Shown here: piece by piece, positions 6,305-15,400 of the stretch
Position numbering within the stretch: the first letter of the stretch is position 1
How the letters are laid out: every line of letters starts with the position of its first letter
Assembly (NCBI RefSeq): GCF_020171345.1
Contig: NZ_JAIUZM010000003.1
Location: forward strand, 310,001 to 374,000
Direction: 5' to 3'
Source: Microbulbifer agarilyticus
GTDB taxonomy: Bacteria; Pseudomonadota; Gammaproteobacteria; Pseudomonadales; Cellvibrionaceae
DNA: 64,000 nucleotides
Notes under the pieces: generated by a model
The model's database searches: none
What the model was told of the DNA's origin: nothing
The model's input: the letters and a program-made list of their open reading frames with translations, nothing else
Program-made: the position numbers and the translations under genes

Positions 6305-8854
6305 TTATTGGGCGTTCATGCTATTGAGCTTGTCGCCCACCGGTCCGGAGAAATTGTAGCCGTCGTGCTGGTCCCAATTGATCGACCAGGTCATCACGCC
6401 ACCAAAATCCGGATAGGCGTATGCCGGCACAATGCTGCCACAGTTCTGCAGAATGGTCAGACAGTCCAGTGCATCCAGGATATTTTGCGTCGGTGCCTGG
6501 CCGGAGTTTGCCGAGCTGGGGCCGGATGGCAATCCGATGGCAACCTGATCGTCGCGCAGCGGCGCAAACTGACTGCCGTCGGCGAGCTCAAAGCCCTCAA
6601 TCAGCATGCGTGCATGGGCCACCATCATATTCACTGAGCCCTCGGCTGCGGCACCGCTCTCATAGGGGTTCATCAGTCCACCATTGTTGTAGAGCTGTAC
6701 GTGCAGCAGGTCGAGGGTGTCGCGCAGCTCGTCAATCAGCGGGATATATGCACCCCAGATGCCGGAATAGGCGACCATGCCGCCGTGCACATAGGGGTGC
6801 TCCGGGGCCATGGTCAGGTACATATCGCCACCCATATTCTGCTCGATCTGGCGGAGTGCGCGCGGCAAGCGCGCCTGAATCTGCGAGCCATGCACCAGGT
6901 TGGAACCACTCTCGAGATCGATATCCAGGCCGTCAAAGCCCCACTCATCAATGATGGTGGTGAGGCTGGCGACGAAGTTGGCTTCATCGGAGTCGGTATT
7001 GAGCGTAATGGTGCCCTCGGCGCCGCCCAGGCTCAGCACAATAATTTTGCCCTGGGCCTGCAGTTCCGCCACATCCTGTTTGAACAGGTCCGGGTCCATT
7101 GGCGGGCAGCTGGAATGAATGTCTTGCTGGAACAGATTGAAGTGCACGGTTCCATCGGAATTGCGATCATTATCCGCAAAGGCAATGTCGATAATGTCCC
7201 AGGCCGATGAAATCTCGCGCAGGCGAATCGGGCAGCCGGCCGGATTAACGAAGTTGTGCCAGTAGCCAATCAGCTTGTGCTTTTTACCAACCGGGGCATT
7301 GATCACCCGCACACTGGCCGCGGTGCTGCTCGCCTCGTTGCCAGCGTTGTCCGTTGCGACCGCGGTAACGCTGTAGTCGCCCAGAGCACCTGGCGTGTAG
7401 CTCGCAGAGTAGGGCGCGCTGGTGTCTACCCCTACCTGTATGCCGTCGACCAGAAAGGCGACCTGGCTGATGCTGCCCTGCAGCGCACTGGCCTCGGCTT
7501 CCAGGCTGATTGTGTTGCCAAGCGTGATCTGGCTGCCGCTGGTTGGTGCCGTCAGTGTGGCAACCACCGGATCGGTGCTTACACTCACGAGCACGGTTGC
7601 CTCGGTGCTGTTGCCTTCGTCATCGGTTGCAACGGCTTTTAACTGAACATCACCACTTCCGGCCACCGCCCAATTGATGGCATAGGGCGCGCTGGTGTCG
7701 GCACCCAAAGACTGACCGGCGGCGAAGAATTCTACCTGTGCCACGCTGCCGTCACCGTCGCTGGCATCCACGCTGAAGCTAATTTGTTCACCCGCAAGCA
7801 GGGTGCTGTTATCTCCCGGTTGGGTAATAGTGAGCTCGGGTGCGATTGCACAGATACCGAGGTCGGTCCAGGCATCGGTCCAGTGTTGACCCACGCCCGG
7901 CTCATAAGCCCATGCGGCACTGGAGCTACACCAGCCGGCGATATCGCAGCGGTATTTGTGATTTACGTTCTCCACCACATCGCCGGCCGCATAGCTGGTG
8001 CCTGCACTGTAGGCCGGAACACCGGCACAGCCACCACCGACCTGGCCGGCTTCGACGGCAAGGGAAACTACATTGGAGGCGGTACTGGCGCCATCGTTAT
8101 CGGTGGCGATCGCTTTAAAGCTGTGAGTGCCGGCCTCTGCTTGCCAGTTGACTGCAAATGGCGCTTGGCTGCTGCTTCCCACGCCGACATCATCGACGAA
8201 GAACTCGACAGCGGTTACGTTGCCATCCTGGTCCGCGGCATCGGCAGTGAGGCTGACACTGTCACCGGCGCTAATTTGCGACTGGGCGGTGGGGTTGGTG
8301 AGGCTTACGGTGGGGGCACTGTTGGCGTTGGGGTCGATTACATTGACATTGACAGAGGCAGTGTCGCTATCGCGCCCCTGGTCGTCGGTGGCGATTGCGC
8401 TGAGGGTGTGAGCACCTGCGGTTGCTGTCCACGTCACCGAGTAGGGGGAGCTGGTATCCGTGCCGAGGGTAGTGCCATCGAGCAAAAAGGTTACCTGGCT
8501 CACAGAGCCGTCACTGTCGCTCGCGTCAGCGCTAATGATAACGCTGTCATTCAGGCTCAAAGTGGCGCCATCCAAGGGGGAATTCAGGCTCACCTGGGGT
8601 TTCTGATTGCCGCCTGCACAGGCGCCGACGAGTCGCCACTCCTGATAGGCATCCGAATGAGTTTCGGGGTTGTGGTTTTGTGTCCACCAGTTGGCGGTGT
8701 AGGCATTGCCGTTGTACTGGATTTGAGCGCCGCCGTTATAGGCGGTGGCCGAATCCCATTCGGCAAGAGCGCTGCAATCCGTCGCCTGTGCCAGACCTGG
8801 CGCAGACGCGGCGAATAGCATTGCGAGCGCAACGAGTGTGCGGGGTGTCTTCAT
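6305..8854 (-). CDS. Secreted multidomain GH18 chitinase
   Basis: 849 residues; hydrolyses chitin outside the cell. Order: signal peptide (1-25, ending AQA); CBM5/12-type chitin-binding module (about 26-79, with the aromatic YTANWWTQNHNPE core); two Ig-like repeats (about 85-173 and 178-270, each with D-x-DG-x-V and FFVDG/FLLDG-type strands); a second CBM5/12-like module (about 274-336, CAGVPAYSAGTSYAAGD ... HWTDAWTDLG); two more Ig-like repeats (about 340-430 and 432-518); and the GH18 barrel (about 525-849). The catalytic motif DGLDIDLE is intact near residue 640, with Glu as acid/base. GAGG 8 nt before the ATG sets the start. It is monocistronic. Confidence 0.93.
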   Translation of the reverse strand: MKTPRTLVALAMLFAASAPGLAQATDCSALAEWDSATAYNGGAQIQYNGNAYTANWWTQNHNPETHSDAYQEWRLVGACAGGNQKPQVSLNSPLDGATLSLNDSVIISADASDSDGSVSQVTFLLDGTTLGTDTSSPYSVTWTATAGAHTLSAIATDDQGRDSDTASVNVNVIDPNANSAPTVSLTNPTAQSQISAGDSVSLTADAADQDGNVTAVEFFVDDVGVGSSSQAPFAVNWQAEAGTHSFKAIATDNDGASTASNVVSLAVEAGQVGGGCAGVPAYSAGTSYAAGDVVENVNHKYRCDIAGWCSSSAAWAYEPGVGQHWTDAWTDLGICAIAPELTITQPGDNSTLLAGEQISFSVDASDGDGSVAQVEFFAAGQSLGADTSAPYAINWAVAGSGDVQLKAVATDDEGNSTEATVLVSVSTDPVVATLTAPTSGSQITLGNTISLEAEASALQGSISQVAFLVDGIQVGVDTSAPYSASYTPGALGDYSVTAVATDNAGNEASSTAASVRVINAPVGKKHKLIGYWHNFVNPAGCPIRLREISSAWDIIDIAFADNDRNSDGTVHFNLFQQDIHSSCPPMDPDLFKQDVAELQAQGKIIVLSLGGAEGTITLNTDSDEANFVASLTTIIDEWGFDGLDIDLESGSNLVHGSQIQARLPRALRQIEQNMGGDMYLTMAPEHPYVHGGMVAYSGIWGAYIPLIDELRDTLDLLHVQLYNNGGLMNPYESGAAAEGSVNMMVAHARMLIEGFELADGSQFAPLRDDQVAIGLPSGPSSANSGQAPTQNILDALDCLTILQNCGSIVPAYAYPDFGGVMTWSINWDQHDGYNFSGPVGDKLNSMNAQ

Positions 8855-9174
8855 GACGATCCTCGGAGAGTTGATTTATCGTTGTTTGAGTACCTCTTCC
8901 GCCGCTCAGGGTAAGCAGCAATATTCAATAGGTGCAATACGGTCCGCGGTCGCCAAGTTGCCATCATTTGCGAGCTTCACGCGCTAACTCGCTGAATTTT
9001 TGACACAAATTTATGTAGGCCTGCGATTAATTTCGCAACAAACTCATGTGCAAATTAGCGCCAGATCGTGCCGGAAATAGGGCGTAATCCGACAAAATGT
9101 CTCGCGCTGTCATTTTTTGAGGTGATTTTGGCCTGAGCTGTGGCAGGCCAATTGTGAGGTTAGAAAACTTGGGC
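8855..9174. other. Intergenic region between chitinase and acnB 3' end
   Basis: About 320 bp without a credible gene. It should hold the chitinase promoter on the - strand near 8860-9060. A perfect 8-bp inverted repeat (TTGGCCTG at 9128-9135, CAGGCCAA at 9144-9151, 8-nt loop) lies just before the acnB terminator; it has no T tract and may be a protein site or a second 3'-end hairpin. Confidence 0.6.
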
Positions 9175-9208
9175 AAAAAAAAGCCCCGCCGATTAGGGCG
9201 GGGCTTTT
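9175..9208 (-). terminator. Rho-independent terminator of acnB
   Basis: GCCCCGCC (9183-9190) pairs with GGCGGGGC (9197-9204) around a 6-nt loop. Eight A on the left give an eight-U tail to the - strand acnB transcript; TTTT on the right could serve the other strand. Confidence 0.92.
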
Positions 9209-9224
9209 ATGTTCAGGCTATCGC

Positions 9225-11840
9225 TTACACAGCAACGTTCTGAATCTCAACCGCGGCAATACGCTTGCCTTCTTCGGCAGATTTTTGGAAGTCCTCAATC
9301 TGGTCGAAGTTCAGGTAGCGGTAGATTTCCGCAGACATGGAGTTCAGGTTCTGGGCGAATTCCTGGTATTCCGCCGGAGTCGGCAGTTTACCCAGAATAG
9401 CGCCAACAGAAGCCAGCTCGGCAGAGGTCAGGTACACGTTGGCACCATCACCCAGACGGTTGGGGAAGTTACGGGTAGAGGTAGACAGTACGGTGCTGTT
9501 CGGTGCTACACGTGCCTGGTTACCCATACACAGGGAGCAGCCTGGCATCTCGGTGCGGGCGCCCGCGGAACCGTAGATGTTGTAGTAGCCTTCTTCCATC
9601 AGCTGGTGCTCATCCATCTTGGTAGGCGGAGAGATCCACATGCGAGTGGAGATGCCACCTTTGTGCTGTTGCAGCAGTTTACCAGCGGCGCGGAAGTGAC
9701 CGATGTTGGTCATGCAGGAGCCGATAAATACTTCATCAACCTTGTCGCCGGCAACGTCGGACAGCAGCTTGGCGTCGTCCGGGTCGTTCGGGCAGCACAC
9801 GATCGGCTCTTTGATTTCGGCCAGGTCGATTTCGATTACTGCAGAGTACTCGGCATCGGCGTCGGCAGACATCAGTTCCGGTTTCTCCAGCCACGCTTCC
9901 ATGGCTTGAGCACGGCGCTCCAGGGTGCGCTTGTCACCGTAGCCTTCGGCAATCATCCAGCGCAGCAGGGTGATGTTGGAACGCAGGTATTCGGCGATGG
10001 AGTCTTCCGGCAGCTTGATGGTACAACCAGCGGCGGAACGCTCTGCAGAGGCGTCGGACAGTTCGAACGCCTGCTCAACGGTCAGGTTGTCGAGGCCTTC
10101 GATTTCGAGGATGCGGCCGGAGAAGATGTTCTTCTTACCTTTCTTCTCGACGGTCAGCAGGCCTTCCTGAATCGCGTAGTAAGGAATGGCGTGTACCAGG
10201 TCGCGCAGGGTGATGCCCGGCTGCATTTCGCCTTTAAAGCGCACCAGTACAGATTCCGGCATATCCAGTGGCATTACGCCGGTAGCAGCGGCGAACGCCA
10301 CCAGACCGGAACCTGCCGGGAAGGAAATACCCATCGGGAAGCGGGTGTGGGAGTCACCACCGGTACCTACGGTGTCCGGCAGCAGCATGCGGTTCAGCCA
10401 GCTGTGAATGATGCCGTCACCCGGACGCAGGGAAACACCGCCGCGGTTCATGATGAAGTCCGGCAGGGTGTGCTGGGTGTCGATATCAACGGGCTTCGGG
10501 TAAGCCGCGGTGTGACAGAAAGACTGCATGGTGAGGTCAGCCTGGAAGCCCAGACACGCCAGGTCTTTCAGTTCGTCACGGGTCATCGGGCCAGTGGTGT
10601 CCTGGGAACCAACGGTGGTCATCTTCGGCTCGCAGTAGGTGCCCGGGCGAACGCCTTCCATACCGCAGGCTTTACCGACCATTTTCTGTGCCAGGGTGTA
10701 GCCCTTGCCGGTGTCGTTCGGCTGCTCCGGCAGGCGGAACAGATCGGAAGCGCCCAGACCCAGGGATTCGCGTGCTTTGGTGGTCAGACCGCGACCAACG
10801 ATCAGGTTAATACGGCCGCCAGCCTGCACTTCGTCCAGCAGTACATCGGACTTCAGCGCGAACTCGGACAGTACTTTGCCGTCTTCGGCGAGGATCTTGC
10901 CGTCGTAAGGACGGATTTCGATCACGTCGCCCATGTTCAGTTCGTCAACCGGCGCTTCGAATACCAGTGCACCGGCGTCTTCCATGGTGTTGTAGAAGAT
11001 CGGCGCGACTTTACCGCCGATACAGATACCGCCACCTTTCTTGTTCGGTACGCCCGGCAGATCGTCGCCGAAGAACCACAGTACGGAGTTGGTGGCAGAC
11101 TTACGGGAAGAGCCAGTACCAACCACGTCACCAACGAAAGCAACCGGCAGGCCTTTGGCCTGTACTTCTTCGACTTGCTTCATCGGGCCGACAACACCGT
11201 GCTCTTCAGGTGTCAGACCGTCGCGGGTCATCTTGTACATGGCGCGCGCGTGCAGAGGGATGTCCGGGCGGGACCATGCATCCGGGGCAGGGGACAGGTC
11301 GTCGGTGTTGGTTTCGCCAGTTACTTTGAATACGGCAACCTTGATGCTTTCGGCAACCTTGTCGCGCTTGGTGAACCACTCGCCGTCAGCCCAGGACTGG
11401 ATCACGGCTTTGGCAACTTCGTTGCCCGCTTTGGCTTTCTCTTCCACATCGTGGAAGGCGTCAAACATCAGCAGGGTGCCTTTCAGCTGCTCGCCGGCCA
11501 GCTCGGCCAGATCTTTGTCGTCCAGCAGCTCAACCAGGGTGGCAATGTTGTAGCCGCCCAGCATCATGCCCAGCAGTTTGGTGGCTTGTTCTTTGTCGAT
11601 CAGCGGAGACTCCGCTTCGCCTTTGACGATGGCGGTGAGGAAACCGGCTTTTACGTAAGCTGCTTCGTCCACACCCGGCGGAACGCGGTTGGTGATCAGG
11701 TCCAGCAGTTCCTGCTCTTCCCCCGCGGGCGGGTTCTTCAGCAGCTCGACCAGGCCGGCAACTTGCTCGGCGTTCAGGGGCTTGGGTGGAATACCTTGTT
11801 CGGCGCGTTCAGCGACGTGTTTGCGATAGGCTTCAAGCAC
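9225..11840 (-). CDS. acnB: Bifunctional aconitate hydratase 2 / 2-methylisocitrate dehydratase
   Basis: 871 residues from a GTG at 11840, giving the standard AcnB N-terminus (M)LEAYRKHV with GAGGG upstream; a longer reading from 11876 would add 12 unconserved residues. AcnB interconverts citrate and isocitrate in the TCA cycle and, in many gammaproteobacteria, hydrates 2-methyl-cis-aconitate. The N-terminal HEAT-like helical domain (1-160), the swivel domain with [20 protein letters not shown], and the C-terminal Fe-S domains are all present. The three cluster Cys are in GSCMTNIGH and GCSLCMGN. Full length, no damage seen. It has its own promoter and terminator. Confidence 0.97.
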   Translation of the reverse strand: MLEAYRKHVAERAEQGIPPKPLNAEQVAGLVELLKNPPAGEEQELLDLITNRVPPGVDEAAYVKAGFLTAIVKGEAESPLIDKEQATKLLGMMLGGYNIATLVELLDDKDLAELAGEQLKGTLLMFDAFHDVEEKAKAGNEVAKAVIQSWADGEWFTKRDKVAESIKVAVFKVTGETNTDDLSPAPDAWSRPDIPLHARAMYKMTRDGLTPEEHGVVGPMKQVEEVQAKGLPVAFVGDVVGTGSSRKSATNSVLWFFGDDLPGVPNKKGGGICIGGKVAPIFYNTMEDAGALVFEAPVDELNMGDVIEIRPYDGKILAEDGKVLSEFALKSDVLLDEVQAGGRINLIVGRGLTTKARESLGLGASDLFRLPEQPNDTGKGYTLAQKMVGKACGMEGVRPGTYCEPKMTTVGSQDTTGPMTRDELKDLACLGFQADLTMQSFCHTAAYPKPVDIDTQHTLPDFIMNRGGVSLRPGDGIIHSWLNRMLLPDTVGTGGDSHTRFPMGISFPAGSGLVAFAAATGVMPLDMPESVLVRFKGEMQPGITLRDLVHAIPYYAIQEGLLTVEKKGKKNIFSGRILEIEGLDNLTVEQAFELSDASAERSAAGCTIKLPEDSIAEYLRSNITLLRWMIAEGYGDKRTLERRAQAMEAWLEKPELMSADADAEYSAVIEIDLAEIKEPIVCCPNDPDDAKLLSDVAGDKVDEVFIGSCMTNIGHFRAAGKLLQQHKGGISTRMWISPPTKMDEHQLMEEGYYNIYGSAGARTEMPGCSLCMGNQARVAPNSTVLSTSTRNFPNRLGDGANVYLTSAELASVGAILGKLPTPAEYQEFAQNLNSMSAEIYRYLNFDQIEDFQKSAEEGKRIAAVEIQNVAV

Positions 11841-11957
11841 GGATAATTCCCTCTTTGGTGTATGGGGTAGAACCAACAGCTTTCCTGGAATCCGGATATG
11901 GCGTTTTCGTCAACCGAACCCCGATTTTCATCGATGGCCGCTGGAAGCGGGTGGCGA

Positions 11958-11986
11958 ATTCTACATTAATCGCCAGTTGCTGTTAA
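11958..11986 (-). promoter_or_regulatory. Probable sigma70 promoter of acnB
   Basis: On the - strand: TTAACA (-35, 11986-11981), a 17-nt spacer and TAGAAT (-10, 11963-11958). This would start the transcript about 110 nt before the GTG of acnB. Confidence 0.5.
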
Positions 11987-12250
11987 GTTCCTTGAAAAAT
12001 CAATAACTTACGCGAATTTTGATTATTCACCCGTTGAATAAAGGTCATCTTTTGAGCGTTCATTAAGTGAGAATCAATTGCAGTTTTTACGCGTGGGGGC
12101 TGCCAATATCCACGCCATGAATGGGCCAAATCGATCAGTAAAATGCTATTCTGTGACGCTCGATTTCACACCATTTTATCGGCGTGGTGAGTTAACGCAG
12201 TTTTGCGTCACTCTCAAGAGTGCGGCCGGCAGGAGAGGTATTTTCGCTTC
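11987..12250. other. Intergenic region between divergent acnB and DUF1289 genes
   Basis: Divergent spacer, part of a 410-bp gap. It is A+T-rich near 11990-12070. Besides the acnB promoter I see no gene or hairpin; the promoter of the DUF1289 gene should lie within 12060-12200. Confidence 0.5.
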
Positions 12251-12718
12251 ATGGCGATCTATAAGAAAGTGCGTACACCGTGTATTGGCGTCTGCTCCAC
12301 CGGCATTGGCGATAATGTGTGTCGGGGCTGCAAGCGGTTCGCCCACGAGGTGATCGACTGGAATGCCTACTCGGAAGAGCAGCGCCGAATCATCGCCGAG
12401 CGTCGTGACGGCTATCTTGCTAATGCGGTGCGCAGTCAGCTGGAAATCGTCGACCAGAACCTGCTGCTTGCACAGCTGCGCCATCAGCAAATCCGCTTCA
12501 ATGAAGATCAAAGCCCATATTGCTGGGTCTTTGAACTGTTGCGTGCCGGCGCCAGCCAAATTGAAGACCCTGCCGACTATGGCCTGGCGTTAACTCCGGT
12601 ATCGCGAGGAATGCCGCTGGTGGAGGTGCGCCAGCGCATCGATGACGACTTCTTTGCGTTGTCAGTGGCCTACTATCAGCGTTTTGTGGCGCCAGGCTTG
12701 GCGGTACAGGTGGGTTGA
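12251..12718 (+). CDS. DUF1289 Cys-rich domain protein
   Basis: 155 residues from the ATG at 12251 (MAIYKKVRTPCIGVCSTG). The N-terminal 50 residues show the DUF1289 pattern: C-I-G-V-C ... D-N-V-C-R-G-C-K-R followed by E-x-x-x-W. Four Cys arranged as two C-x(2-3)-C pairs suggest a Zn or Fe-S site. After it comes an R-rich helix (EEQRRIIAERRDGYL) and a C-terminal extension of about 95 residues that is not part of the usual 60-residue family. The role is unknown. It converges with the tus-like gene 15 bp downstream. Confidence 0.75.
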   Translation: MAIYKKVRTPCIGVCSTGIGDNVCRGCKRFAHEVIDWNAYSEEQRRIIAERRDGYLANAVRSQLEIVDQNLLLAQLRHQQIRFNEDQSPYCWVFELLRAGASQIEDPADYGLALTPVSRGMPLVEVRQRIDDDFFALSVAYYQRFVAPGLAVQVG

Positions 12719-12733
12719 TCCAAATATGCTCAG

Positions 12734-13678
12734 TCAGTTGGGACTGTCGCTTACCAAGTGCACCCTGAGTGCTGCCAGAAACGGGGTCTTTTCAATACGT
12801 AAATCCCGCCGGGTGCGGCGCTGACTGAGCGGTGGGTTGTGATCCACGCGAGTAAATTCCGGCAGGGTGCGGTCGCCCTCACTTTTCACCAATACCGGCA
12901 TGGCGGCATAGCCAACCTGTCGGTATTCCTCTTGTTTGTCCCGAAAAATCTCGGCCACTTGCAGGTTGGGGCGGCTTTGCATTTGTATTTGGCGCAAACT
13001 GTTATGCTGGCTTTTGTGTAGCCCGGCGAGTAACTGTCGCTGATACTGAATGCCTGGATCTTGTCCCTGTGGGTCCAGCTGAACCAGTTTTTTCTCGCAC
13101 CAAGCCACGTTGACCTTGCGGATAGACTTTCGCGCCTTGATCCAGCTGAGTGCCACGGCATCCGGTCGCTCCGGGCAGAGCAGTATCTGTCGGTAGCATT
13201 GCCGCAGGTGCGCTCTGGAAAAACCGGCGTTACCTAACATGTCACGTAACAGGCGATCGCGTTCCAGCGCGGGGCGAGGGGAAAGAGATTCCTTGATGGC
13301 AGCGGTGAGCTGCTGAAATTTCACTTTGCTGGCGTTCAGTTCCTGCGCTAGCGCGATGGTTTCTGCGGGGACCGCCAGTAAGCCTGGAATCTGCAGCGTA
13401 TTGCGCGCGTCGCCGGGCAAGTATTGTTCACCATAATCCAGATTGGCAAATAGCGCCCCAGCGAGGGTGAAAGGGCTGTCGAATGTGGCTCCTAATCGTT
13501 CCGCTGCTTCGGTTGCGAAACCTGGTTGTAGCAGGTAACTCTGCCACGGATGTGTCGCCTTCTGTAGCTCGAACAGACTTTGCGCGAGTCTGTCTGCCCG
13601 CGCGTGCATTTGTCCCAGGACTTCCGCCAACTGCGCTTCAAATTGCTGGTTGCTACTGGCGATAGCATGCTCTGTCAT
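12734..13678 (-). CDS. tus: Tus-family DNA replication terminus site-binding protein
   Basis: 314 residues from the ATG at 13678, with GGAG 6 nt upstream. The middle and C-terminus align by eye with E. coli Tus: YRQILLCPERPDAVALSWI with the Tus YRTLTVLHDPATLRFGWA, then ARKSIRKVNVAWCEKKL with NKHIIKNLHRDEVLAQLEK; PNLQVAEIFRDK and MPVLV with VQPIARVWYKGD and TPLIAL; and LRVHLVSD with PRLHLYVAD. Tus binds Ter sites and blocks DnaB helicase from one side. The N-terminal 100 residues are divergent. The neighbour is divergent miaE. Identification rests on this motif alignment only; no clear Ter site was seen close by. Confidence 0.8.
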   Translation of the reverse strand: MTEHAIASSNQQFEAQLAEVLGQMHARADRLAQSLFELQKATHPWQSYLLQPGFATEAAERLGATFDSPFTLAGALFANLDYGEQYLPGDARNTLQIPGLLAVPAETIALAQELNASKVKFQQLTAAIKESLSPRPALERDRLLRDMLGNAGFSRAHLRQCYRQILLCPERPDAVALSWIKARKSIRKVNVAWCEKKLVQLDPQGQDPGIQYQRQLLAGLHKSQHNSLRQIQMQSRPNLQVAEIFRDKQEEYRQVGYAAMPVLVKSEGDRTLPEFTRVDHNPPLSQRRTRRDLRIEKTPFLAALRVHLVSDSPN

Positions 13679-13854
13679 TGGAAGCTCCATTTGTGGCTGG
13701 CGGCTAGATGACCTTATGGTCGCAAAACTCTGCGCGTATCTATTACTTCAAATTTTAATCCACTTAATAAGTCGTTATCAAATGATGCAGCGAATGTCGC
13801 ACGGCCAAATCTGCACTTCGTAGCAATGGTCACCAAAAGTCGGGGGAGGGGCGT

Positions 13855-13860
13855 TATAAT
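13855..13860 (+). promoter_or_regulatory. -10 element upstream of miaE
   Basis: A perfect TATAAT followed by GCGCGCGC, 52 bp before the miaE ATG. No good -35 hexamer is seen at the usual distance, so it may need an activator. Confidence 0.45.
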
Positions 13861-13911
13861 GCGCGCGCTAATCCGCCCTGGTGGCGCCTGTTGTTGTTCA
13901 TTGGTTCTGTT

Positions 13912-14535
13912 ATGAGTACTACCCCCGTTCCGGATCTCACCGCTATCCACGAGTTTCTGCTGTGTGGAACACCTGATGCCTGGGTGCAGGCTGCCTTGGC
14001 GGAGCCGGAAATGATGCTGATTGATCACGCAAACTGTGAGAAAAAGGCGGCCGGAACCGCGCTGAACCTGATGTTCCGCTACCTGGATAATTTCAAACTG
14101 CTGAACAAGATGTCGCGTCTGGCTCGAGAAGAGTTACGCCACTTTGAGCAGGTGATCTCCATTATGAAAAAGCGCGGCATCCGCTATCCGCACGTCAAGG
14201 CATCCCGTTACGCCGCCGGTTTACGCGATCATGTACGCCGCGAGGAGCCCGGTCGCCTGGTGGATACCCTGATCTGTGGTGCGATCATCGAGGCGCGTTC
14301 CTGCGAGCGTTTTGCGCGTATTGCGCCGCATCTGGACGAGGAGCTGCAGAAGTTCTACCTGTCACTGTTGAAGTCGGAAGCTCGTCATTTCAAAGATTAC
14401 CTGACCCTTGCGCAGGAGGCCGTTGCGGAAGATATTGCTCCGCGTGTGCAGGCGTTGTTGCAGGTCGAGCGCGACTTGGTTGAGAGTGGGGACGAAGAGT
14501 TTCGTTTCCACAGTGGTGTTCCCCAGCGGGTCTGA
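13912..14535 (+). CDS. miaE: tRNA-(ms2io6A)37 hydroxylase
   Basis: 207 residues from the ATG at 13912. MiaE is a nonheme diiron enzyme that hydroxylates the isopentenyl side chain of 2-methylthio-N6-isopentenyladenosine at tRNA position 37. A ferritin-like four-helix core is visible with ligands in HANCEKKAAGTAL, REELRHFEQV (ExxH), GAIIEARSCERF and KSEARHFKDY (ExxH). The MKKRGIRYPHVKASRYA loop is typical of MiaE. The length matches that of Salmonella and Pseudomonas MiaE. It is divergent from tus. Confidence 0.92.
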   Translation: MSTTPVPDLTAIHEFLLCGTPDAWVQAALAEPEMMLIDHANCEKKAAGTALNLMFRYLDNFKLLNKMSRLAREELRHFEQVISIMKKRGIRYPHVKASRYAAGLRDHVRREEPGRLVDTLICGAIIEARSCERFARIAPHLDEELQKFYLSLLKSEARHFKDYLTLAQEAVAEDIAPRVQALLQVERDLVESGDEEFRFHSGVPQRV

Positions 14536-14559
14536 TCAGTCTGATAGGGCTCCCCGGTT

Positions 14560-14820
14560 TCAATCGGGGTCGAGCTTTTTCAGCAGCTCGACGAAGTCGT
14601 CGAGGTCCAGGGCGTTGCTGCACTCCACCTTAAACTTGTTGTGAAAGAATATCGTCAGCTCTACACGGTTTGAGCGTAAAAACACCGTATAGCCGTCGAA
14701 ATCGGTGCTGGCAGTGAGGCCGTGGAACTGCCAGCCGTCGTCCGTTTTTTTGCCTTCTTGGGTGATGCGGTTGAATACGCGTAGTGCCTGCTTCACGTCG
14801 ATTTTTTGTTCAAGCTCCAT
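14560..14820 (-). CDS. DUF3081 family protein
   Basis: 86 residues. The pattern VLRVF-type helix (ALRVFNRITQEG), GLTASTDFDGYTVFLRSNRVELTIFFHNKF is the DUF3081 profile found in marine gammaproteobacteria. No function is known. It is short, soluble and acidic at the C-terminus. It is convergent with miaE; a small hairpin (CCCCG 14552-14556, CGGGG 14565-14569) overlaps its stop codon. Confidence 0.7.
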   Translation of the reverse strand: MELEQKIDVKQALRVFNRITQEGKKTDDGWQFHGLTASTDFDGYTVFLRSNRVELTIFFHNKFKVECSNALDLDDFVELLKKLDPD

Positions 14821-14884
14821 TCCGTTCTCCAGGGCCTTGTCTAAGCTTTAATGCGCGTTTCTGCCATCCAGCTTAGAACCGACA

Positions 14885-15355
14885 ATGCCATCCAGCCACG
14901 AATCTACAGCCCTTTCGCTTCATTGGTTCAATCGCCTTGCCTATCTTGGCGTGTTTCCATTCGTGCTCGGCTTGTGGATGCGGTGGGCGGATGTTTCCTT
15001 AGGCTATCTCGATGGACGTTTACTGTTCGCGGCCTACAGCTGTGCCATTTTAAGTTTCCTGTGTGGAGTATGGTGGGGTGGGGCGTTGAACGTGTCGAAT
15101 CATCCGGCACGCAGTACGTTGATGTACCTTAGTAATGGGATTTGCCTGTTGGGGTGGATCGGACTGCTGCTTTATCGGACGCCGGTCGGCTTGCCGCTAT
15201 TGCTGCTGTGTTACGTGTTTGTGGAGCGCGCGGAGGCTTATCTAAAGCCAAATCGGCGCGAACTAAGAAGTTATTTTCACACGCGCACACGGGTGACCTA
15301 TTTGGTCGTCGCTTGCCATGTTCTGATGGTGTTGCTCAGTTTTTCTGGTGGGTAG
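14885..15355 (+). CDS. DUF3429 family membrane protein
   Basis: 156 residues with four to five hydrophobic helices: about 15-32, 43-68 (AAYSCAILSFLCGVWWGGAL), 80-95, 100-115 and 136-152. The W-G motif in LCGVWWGGAL and the RLAYLGVFPFVLG opening match DUF3429, a family of inner-membrane proteins of unknown function. It starts 64 bp from the divergent DUF3081 gene and ends 46 bp before the convergent dehydrogenase-like gene. Confidence 0.7.
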   Translation: MPSSHESTALSLHWFNRLAYLGVFPFVLGLWMRWADVSLGYLDGRLLFAAYSCAILSFLCGVWWGGALNVSNHPARSTLMYLSNGICLLGWIGLLLYRTPVGLPLLLLCYVFVERAEAYLKPNRRELRSYFHTRTRVTYLVVACHVLMVLLSFSGG

Positions 15356-15400
15356 TGGGGCTGTGGCGGCGCGAGCGTTTTTTTGTCGAGTCTCGTTCGG

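Noticed and set aside
7784-8818. A 344-codon open frame antisense to the chitinase
   Set aside because: Gly/Val-rich shadow of the repeated Ig-like modules; no start signals or domain.
9285-11846. An 853-codon open frame antisense to acnB
   Set aside because: It mirrors acnB, which is fully conserved; biased GC codon use opens the opposite frame. The peptide has no recognisable domain.
13691-13911. Ter site in the tus-miaE intergenic region
   Set aside because: Only an AATAAGT partial match at 13766 was seen; the central GTTGTAAC-type core is absent.
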